Source: Rhynchopus sp. YZ270_cl-10 (taxonomy: Eukaryota > Euglenozoa > Diplonemea > Diplonemida > Diplonemidae). Taken from it: a stretch of 64,000 nt of DNA. Location: assembly GCA_964035575.1 (NCBI GenBank), contig OZ037878.1, positions 1,302,001 to 1,366,000 of the forward strand, read 5' to 3'. Of this stretch, positions 56,460 through 64,000 are shown one piece after another. Positions within the stretch are counted from its first letter, which is position 1. Every line of letters starts with the position of its first letter. A program made the translations under genes and the position numbers. The notes below the pieces were generated by a model. That model was not told the origin of the DNA, did no database searches, and saw only the letters and a program-made list of their open reading frames with translations.

Positions 56460-56540
56460 ACTTGCGTCAGAAAATCCTAGTGTGTTGTACCGTGGTCCGA
56501 AATTCTTTCGGTCCCGGGTTCAACACCTGAGACGAATAAT
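56460..56540 (+). pseudogene. tRNA-like remnant
   Basis: Has an A-box-like CCTAGTGTGTTG, a stem CCGAA/TTCGG, and a B-box GGTTCAACACC followed by a partly matching acceptor. The anticodon loop is too short to assign, so it is probably a dead tRNA. Confidence 0.3.
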
Positions 56541-56599
56541 ATATTTTGGTTTTTCCAGATTTTTCTCATTTTTTTGTCTCCTCACTCTTTCTGAGGATC

Positions 56600-57745
56600 T
56601 TCAAAATTGTCAAAAGTGAGAAATTTTTGGGAAAATGGCATATTTAGGGGCTCTTGAATCCATTATGAGGTCAGATGAATCAATCTGAGCATCACACATA
56701 TCCTAATAGACAAAATGTCCGTTTATCAAAATACCTGAAAATGCCTCTTTATCCTATCTAAGGATGTCAGAAACCCTCAAAAGTGCAAAAATCTTGGGAA
56801 TACAGGGTTTTTGGGCCATTCTGAATCCATTGCGGGGTCGGACGATTTGATTGGAGCATCAGAAGTGTCCTAATCGGTAAAATGTCGCAAAATTGTGGGC
56901 AAAATGCCTTTATACCCTATCTAAGCAATTAGAATATGCTCGAAAATGCAAAAATCTTGGGAATATGGGGTTTTTGGGCACATCTGAGTTCATTGCGGGG
57001 TCGTACGATCAGATCCGAGTATCACACAATGTCTAGAATTTCAAATATGCAACAAACACCTGTATTTTGGTGTAAAATGCATATAACCATATCTGAATGT
57101 CTCAAATACGCACGAAAATGAAGAAATCCTGGGTATATAGGGTTTTTGGGCCAATCTGAGTCAATTGCGGGGTCGTACGATCAGATCCGAGTATCACACA
57201 ATGTCTAGAATTTCAATTATGCAACAAACACCTGTATTTTGGGTAAAATGACTAATAATCATATGGAAATGTCTCAAATATGCACGAAAATGCAAAAATC
57301 TTGGGTATATGGGGTTTTTGGGCACTTTTGAGTCAATTGCGGGGTCGCACGATCAGATTAGAGCATCACATAATGTCTCAAATTTTACAGGTGCAACAAA
57401 CACCTGTATTTTGGTGTAAAATGCATATAACCATATCTAAATACCTCAAATATGCACGAAAATGCATAAATCTTGGGAATATAGGGTTTTTGGGCCAATC
57501 TGAGTCAATTGCGGGGTTGCACGGTCAAATCCGAGTATCAGGCCCTCTCTACAACTTAGCTGGTGCTCAAACATTGGGGTTACAGGCAAATTTACCTGTA
57601 CACAGGCACATGACCTCTGTACGAACCTTATTTTCACTCTAAAATGCATTTTTCTTGGGTATATGGCGTATTTGAGCACATCTGAGTCAATTGCGGGGTC
57701 GTACGGTCAGATCCGAGCATCACACAATGTCTAACTGAGAAATAT
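56600..57745 (+). repeat. Diverged repeats of about 160-180 bp (right block), about seven copies
   Basis: Units contain CTTGGGAATATAGGGTTTTT, GAGTCAATTGCGGGGTCGTA and CGATCAGATCCGAGTATCAC. The GCGGGGTCG core occurs near 56834, 56994, 57164, 57338, 57510 and 57690. Copies differ by perhaps 15-30 percent, unlike the very uniform satellite that follows. Confidence 0.85.
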
Positions 57746-57756
57746 TTTGAAAAAAG

Positions 57757-60700
57757 TCGATTTTTTGGTGAAAATATTTTTCACAGAAAATCGAATTTTA
57801 CTATTAAGATTGGCTTTGGGCATGACCCAGTAAGGTTACTATGGGCCCCATGGGACATATACACCCGAATACCAGGCCGTATTTTCAAAAAGTTGATAAT
57901 CCCAGTATATGGTATGGCCCTGTGGTACGAAATTTTTGGCCGAAAAAATCGACCAAAAAATCGTCATTTTTGGGGGTCACGGTGACAAAAAGTTGCATTT
58001 TTTCACGAAAAATGGTCGGAATGTGACTTGAATGGGCTCTAATGGGTATATTATGCACATAACATACCTAAATTATGTCGATATTTCACCGGCGGAGCCG
58101 AAAAAATCGATTTTCAGGGTGTGCAAAACTGTAAAAATGACGAAAATCGGAAAAATGACGATTTTTTGGTCAAAATATTTTTCACAGAAAATCGAATTTT
58201 ACTATTAAGATTGGCTTTGGGCATGACCCAGTAAGGTTACTATGGGCCCCATGGGACATATACACCCGAATACCAGGCCGTATTTTCAAAAAGTTGATAA
58301 TCCCAGTATATGGTATGGCCCTGTGGTACGAAATTTTTGGCCGAAAAAATCGACCAAAAAATCGTCATTTTTGGGGGTCACGGTGACAAAAAGTTGCATT
58401 TTTTCACGAAAAATGGTCGGAATGTGACTTGAATGGGCTCTAATGGGTATATTATGCACATAACATACCTAAATTATGTCGATATTTCACCGGCGGAGCC
58501 GAAAAAATCGATTTTCAGGGTGTGCAAAACTGTAAAAATGACGAAAATCGGAAAAATGACGATTTTTTGGTGAAAATATTTTTCACAGAAAATCGAATTT
58601 TACTATTAAGATTGGCTTTGGGCATGACCCAGTAAGGTTACTATGGGCCCCATGGGACATATACACCCGAATACCAGGCCGTATTTTCAAAAAGTTGATA
58701 ATCCCAGTATATGGTATGGCCCTGTGGTACGAAATTTTTGGCCGAAAAAATCGACCAAAAAATCGTCATTTTTGGGGGTCACGGTGACAAAAAGTTGCAT
58801 TTTTTCACGAAAAATGGTCGGAATGTGACTTGAATGGGCTCTAATGGGTATATTATGCACATAACATACCTAAATTATGTCGATATTTCACCGGCGGAGC
58901 CGAAAAAATCGATTTTCAGGGTGTGCAAAACTGTAAAAATGACGAAAATCGGAAAAATGACGATTTTTTGGTGAAAATATTTTTCACAGAAAATCGAATT
59001 TTACTATTAAGATTGGCTTTGGGCATGACCCAGTAAGGTTACTATGGGCCCCATGGGACATATACACCCGAATACCAGGCCGTATTTTCAAAAAGTTGAT
59101 AATCCCAGTATATGGTATGGCCCTGTGGTACGAAATTTTTGGCCGAAAAAATCGACCAAAAAATCGTCATTTTTGGGGGTCACGGTGACAAAAAGTTGCA
59201 TTTTTTCACGAAAAATGGTCGGAATGTGACTTGAATGGGCTCTAATGGGTATATTATGCACATAACATACCTAAATTATGTCGATATTTCACCGGCGGAG
59301 CCGAAAAAATCGATTTTCAGGGTGTGCAAAACTGTAAAAATGACGAAAATCGGAAAAATGACGATTTTTTGGTCAAAATATTTTTCACAGAAAATCGAAT
59401 TTTACTATTAAGATTGGCTTTGGGCATGACCCAGTAAGGTTACTATGGGCCCCATGGGACATATACACCCGAATACCAGGCCGTATTTTCAAAAAGTTGA
59501 TAATCCCAGTATATGGTATGGCCCTGTGGTACGAAATTTTTGGCCGAAAAAATCGACCAAAAAATCGTCATTTTTGGGGGTCACGGTGACAAAAAGTTGC
59601 ATTTTTTCACGAAAAATGGTCGGAATGTGACTTGAATGGGCTCTAATGGGTATATTATGCACATAACATACCTAAATTATGTCGATATTTCACCGGCGGA
59701 GCCGAAAAAATCGATTTTCAGGGTGTGCAAAACTGTAAAAATGACGAAAATCGGAAAAATGACGATTTTTTGGTCAAAATATTTTTCACAGAAAATCGAA
59801 TTTTACTATTAAGATTGGCTTTGGGCATGACCCAGTAAGGTTACTATGGGCCCCATGGGACATATACACCCGAATACCAGGCCGTATTTTCAAAAAGTTG
59901 ATAATCCCAGTATATGGTATGGCCCTGTGGTACGAAATTTTTGGCCGAAAAAATCGACCAAAAAATCGTCATTTTTGGGGGTCACGGTGACAAAAAGTTG
60001 CATTTTTTCACGAAAAATGGTCGGAATGTGACTTGAATGGGCTCTAATGGGTATATTATGCACATAACATACCTAAATTATGTCGATATTTCACCGGCGG
60101 AGCCGAAAAAATCGATTTTCAGGGTGTGCAAAACTGTAAAAATGACGAAAATCGGAAAAATGACGATTTTTTGGTGAAAATATTTTTCACAGAAAATCGA
60201 ATTCTACTATTAAGATTGGCTTTGGGCATGACCCAGTAAGGTTACTATGGGCCCCATGGGACATATACACCCGAATACCAGGCCGTATTTTCAAAAAGTT
60301 GATAATCCCAGTATATGGTATGGCCCTGTGGTACGAAATTTTTGGCCGAAAAAATCGACCAAAAAATCGTCATTTTTGGGGGTCACGGTGACAAAAAGTT
60401 GCATTTTTTCACGAAAAATGGTCGGAATGTGACTTGAATGGGCTCTAATGGGTATATTATGCACATAACATACCTAAATTATGTCGATATTTCACCGGCG
60501 GAGCCGAAAAAATCGATTTTCAGGGTGTGCAAAACTGTAAAAATGACGAAAATCGGAAAAATGACGATTTTTTGGTGAAAATATTTTTCACAGAAAATCG
60601 AATTTTACTATTAAGATTGGCTTTGGGCATGACCCAGTAAGGTTACTATGGGCCCCATGGGACATATACACCCGAATACCAGGCCGTATTTTCAAAAAGT

Positions 60701-63700
60701 TGATAATCCCAGTATATGGTATGGCCCTGTGGTACGAAATTTTTGGCCGAAAAAATCGACCAAAAAATCGTCATTTTTGGGGGTCACGGTGACAAAAAGT
60801 TGCATTTTTTCACGAAAAATGGTCGGAATGTGACTTGAATGGGCTCTAATGGGTATATTATGCACATAACATACCTAAATTATGTCGATATTTCACCGGC
60901 GGAGCCGAAAAAATCGATTTTCAGGGTGTGCAAAACTGTAAAAATGACGAAAATCGGAAAAATGACGATTTTTTGGTGAAAATATTTTTCACAGAAAATC
61001 GAATTTTACTATTAAGATTGGCTTTGGGCATGACCCAGTAAGGTTACTATGGGCCCCATGGGACATATACACCCGAATACCAGGCCGTATTTTCAAAAAG
61101 TTGATAATCCCAGTATATGGTATGGCCCTGTGGTACGAAATTTTTGGCCGAAAAAATCGACCAAAAAATCGTCATTTTTGGGGGTCACGGTGACAAAAAG
61201 TTGCATTTTTTCACGAAAAATGGTCGGAATGTGACTTGAATGGGCTCTAATGGGTATATTATGCACATAACATACCTAAATTATGTCGATATTTCACCGG
61301 CGGAGCCGAAAAAATCGATTTTCAGGGTGTGCAAAACTGTAAAAATGACGAAAATCGGAAAAATGACGATTTTTTGGTGAAAATATTTTTCACAGAAAAT
61401 CGAATTTTACTATTAAGATTGGCTTTGGGCATGACCCAGTAAGGTTACTATGGGCCCCATGGGACATATACACCCGAATACCAGGCCGTATTTTCAAAAA
61501 GTTGATAATCCCAGTATATGGTATGGCCCTGTGGTACGAAATTTTTGGCCGAAAAAATCGACCAAAAAATCGTCATTTTTGGGGGTCACGGTGACAAAAA
61601 GTTGCATTTTTTCACGAAAAATGGTCGGAATGTGACTTGAATGGGCTCTAATGGGTATATTATGCACATAACATACCTAAATTATGTCGATATTTCACCG
61701 GCGGAGCCGAAAAAATCGATTTTCAGGGTGTGCAAAACTGTAAAAATGACGAAAATCGGAAAAATGACGATTTTTTGGTGAAAATATTTTTCACAGAAAA
61801 TCGAATTTTACTATTAAGATTGGCTTTGGGCATGACCCAGTAAGGTTACTATGGGCCCCATGGGACATATACACCCGAATACCAGGCCGTATTTTCAAAA
61901 AGTTGATAATCCCAGTATATGGTATGGCCCTGTGGTACGAAATTTTTGGCCGAAAAAATCGACCAAAAAATCGTCATTTTTGGGGGTCACGGTGACAAAA
62001 AGTTGCATTTTTTCACGAAAAATGGTCGGAATGTGACTTGAATGGGCTCTAATGGGTATATTATGCACATAACATACCTAAATTATGTCGATATTTCACC
62101 GGCGGAGCCGAAAAAATCGATTTTCAGGGTGTGCAAAACTGTAAAAATGACGAAAATCGGAAAAATGACGATTTTTTGGTCAAAATATTTTTCACAGAAA
62201 ATCGAATTTTACTATTAAGATTGGCTTTGGGCATGACCCAGTAAGGTTACTATGGGCCCCATGGGACATATACACCCGAATACCAGGCCGTATTTTCAAA
62301 AAGTTGATAATCCCAGTATATGGTATGGCCCTGTGGTACGAAATTTTTGGCCGAAAAAATCGACCAAAAAATCGTCATTTTTGGGGGTCACGGTGACAAA
62401 AAGTTGCATTTTTTCACGAAAAATGGTCGGAATGTGACTTGAATGGGCTCTAATGGGTATATTATGCACATAACATACCTAAATTATGTCGATATTTCAC
62501 CGGCGGAGCCGAAAAAATCGATTTTCAGGGTGTGCAAAACTGTAAAAATGACGAAAATCGGAAAAATGACGATTTTTTGGTGAAAATATTTTTCACAGAA
62601 AATCGAATTTTACTATTAAGATTGGCTTTGGGCATGACCCAGTAAGGTTACTATGGGCCCCATGGGACATATACACCCGAATACCAGGCCGTATTTTCAA
62701 AAAGTTGATAATCCCAGTATATGGTATGGCCCTGTGGTACGAAATTTTTGGCCGAAAAAATCGACCAAAAAATCGTCATTTTTGGGGGTCACGGTGACAA
62801 AAAGTTGCATTTTTTCACGAAAAATGGTCGGAATGTGACTTGAATGGGCTCTAATGGGTATATTATGCACATAACATACCTAAATTATGTCGATATTTCA
62901 CCGGCGGAGCCGAAAAAATCGATTTTCAGGGTGTGCAAAACTGTAAAAATGACGAAAATCGGAAAAATGACGATTTTTTGGTCAAAATATTTTTCACAGA
63001 AAATCGAATTTTACTATTAAGATTGGCTTTGGGCATGACCCAGTAAGGTTACTATGGGCCCCATGGGACATATACACCCGAATACCAGGCCGTATTTTCA
63101 AAAAGTTGATAATCCCAGTATATGGTATGGCCCTGTGGTACGAAATTTTTGGCCGAAAAAATCGACCAAAAAATCGTCATTTTTGGGGGTCACGGTGACA
63201 AAAAGTTGCATTTTTTCACGAAAAATGGTCGGAATGTGACTTGAATGGGCTCTAATGGGTATATTATGCACATAACATACCTAAATTATGTCGATATTTC
63301 ACCGGCGGAGCCGAAAAAATCGATTTTCAGGGTGTGCAAAACTGTAAAAATGACGAAAATCGGAAAAATGACGATTTTTTGGTCAAAATATTTTTCACAG
63401 AAAATCGAATTTTACTATTAAGATTGGCTTTGGGCATGACCCAGTAAGGTTACTATGGGCCCCATGGGACATATACACCCGAATACCAGGCCGTATTTTC
63501 AAAAAGTTGATAATCCCAGTATATGGTATGGCCCTGTGGTACGAAATTTTTGGCCGAAAAAATCGACCAAAAAATCGTCATTTTTGGGGGTCACGGTGAC
63601 AAAAAGTTGCATTTTTTCACGAAAAATGGTCGGAATGTGACTTGAATGGGCTCTAATGGGTATATTATGCACATAACATACCTAAATTATGTCGATATTT

Positions 63701-64000
63701 CACCGGCGGAGCCGAAAAAATCGATTTTCAGGGTGTGCAAAACTGTAAAAATGACGAAAATCGGAAAAATGACGATTTTTTGGTCAAAATATTTTTCACA
63801 GAAAATCGAATTTTACTATTAAGATTGGCTTTGGGCATGACCCAGTAAGGTTACTATGGGCCCCATGGGACATATACACCCGAATACCAGGCCGTATTTT
63901 CAAAAAGTTGATAATCCCAGTATATGGTATGGCCCTGTGGTACGAAATTTTTGGCCGAAAAAATCGACCAAAAAATCGTCATTTTTGGGGGTCACGGTGA
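57757..64000 (+). repeat. 401-bp satellite, about 15.6 copies, cut by the window end
   Basis: Exact 401-bp period (for example ATGGGCCCCATGGGACATAT at 57841, 58242, 58643 and onward to 63856). Copies appear almost identical. The main variation seen is G or C in TTTTGGTSAAAAT, and one T-to-C change near 60204. Each unit holds a 19-bp perfect inverted repeat (CCAAAAAATCGTCATTTTT and its complement, about 200 bp apart) and a 61-codon ATG frame that I do not regard as a gene. Confidence 0.98.

Noticed and set aside
57841-63640. A 61-codon ATG frame in every 401-bp satellite unit
   Set aside because: It repeats only because the DNA repeats; copies are identical, the period is not a multiple of three, and the protein has no recognisable feature. 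Treated as chance coding in a satellite.
51797-64000. CRISPR array
   Set aside because: Repeats are contiguous with no unique spacers, and the genome is eukaryotic.

Overview
The window is nuclear DNA of a unicellular eukaryote. Protein genes carry short spliceosomal introns (22 inferred here), use TAA, TAG and TGA as stops, and encode clathrin heavy chain, a RhoGEF, EB1-like microtubule proteins and a CLU-type protein. Cytosolic-type tRNAs and eukaryotic 5S rRNA genes are present. The species cannot be named from sequence alone; a free-living flagellate protist is my best guess, with low confidence.

Layout. From 1 to about 51.6 kb there are nine protein genes, all on the + strand: a giant Cys-rich multi-pass surface protein (58-9806), a coiled-coil protein (14567-15658), a half-LIM coiled-coil protein (16917-19718), an acylated-type DH-PH RhoGEF (21024-24321), clathrin heavy chain (27028-32589), an ARM/HEAT-like zinc-ribbon protein (33900-35715), two tandem EB1-like paralogues (36057-38260 and 38711-43471), a zeta-crystallin-type quinone oxidoreductase (46321-47343) and a CLU-like protein (47773-51645). 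Exons were joined by hand using GT..AG sites, reading phase and, for clathrin, alignment to the remembered human protein. Introns are 43-137 bp; 19 of 22 start GTATG, 18 of 22 are phase 0 and none is phase 1.

The spacers are T-rich and hold no convincing genes. They do carry a dispersed family of small hairpin modules: a conserved seven-base loop on a stem whose two main forms differ by compensating changes, followed by a conserved TTCATCTTAC and a T-tract. The same modules lie inside three introns. Several candidate small inverted-repeat elements are also present.

From 51.8 kb the sequence changes to repeats and RNA genes: a 1.3-kb perfect 8-bp satellite, a cluster of nine tRNA genes and two 5S rRNA genes with 5S fragments, diverged repeats of about 140-180 bp in opposite orientations on the two sides of that cluster, and a 401-bp satellite that runs off the end of the window. 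This looks like a gene-poor chromosomal domain.

Functionally the protein genes lean to cell surface, cytoskeleton and membrane traffic (adhesion-like receptor, RhoGEF, clathrin, EB1-like proteins), but they are separate transcription units and nothing shows that they form one pathway.
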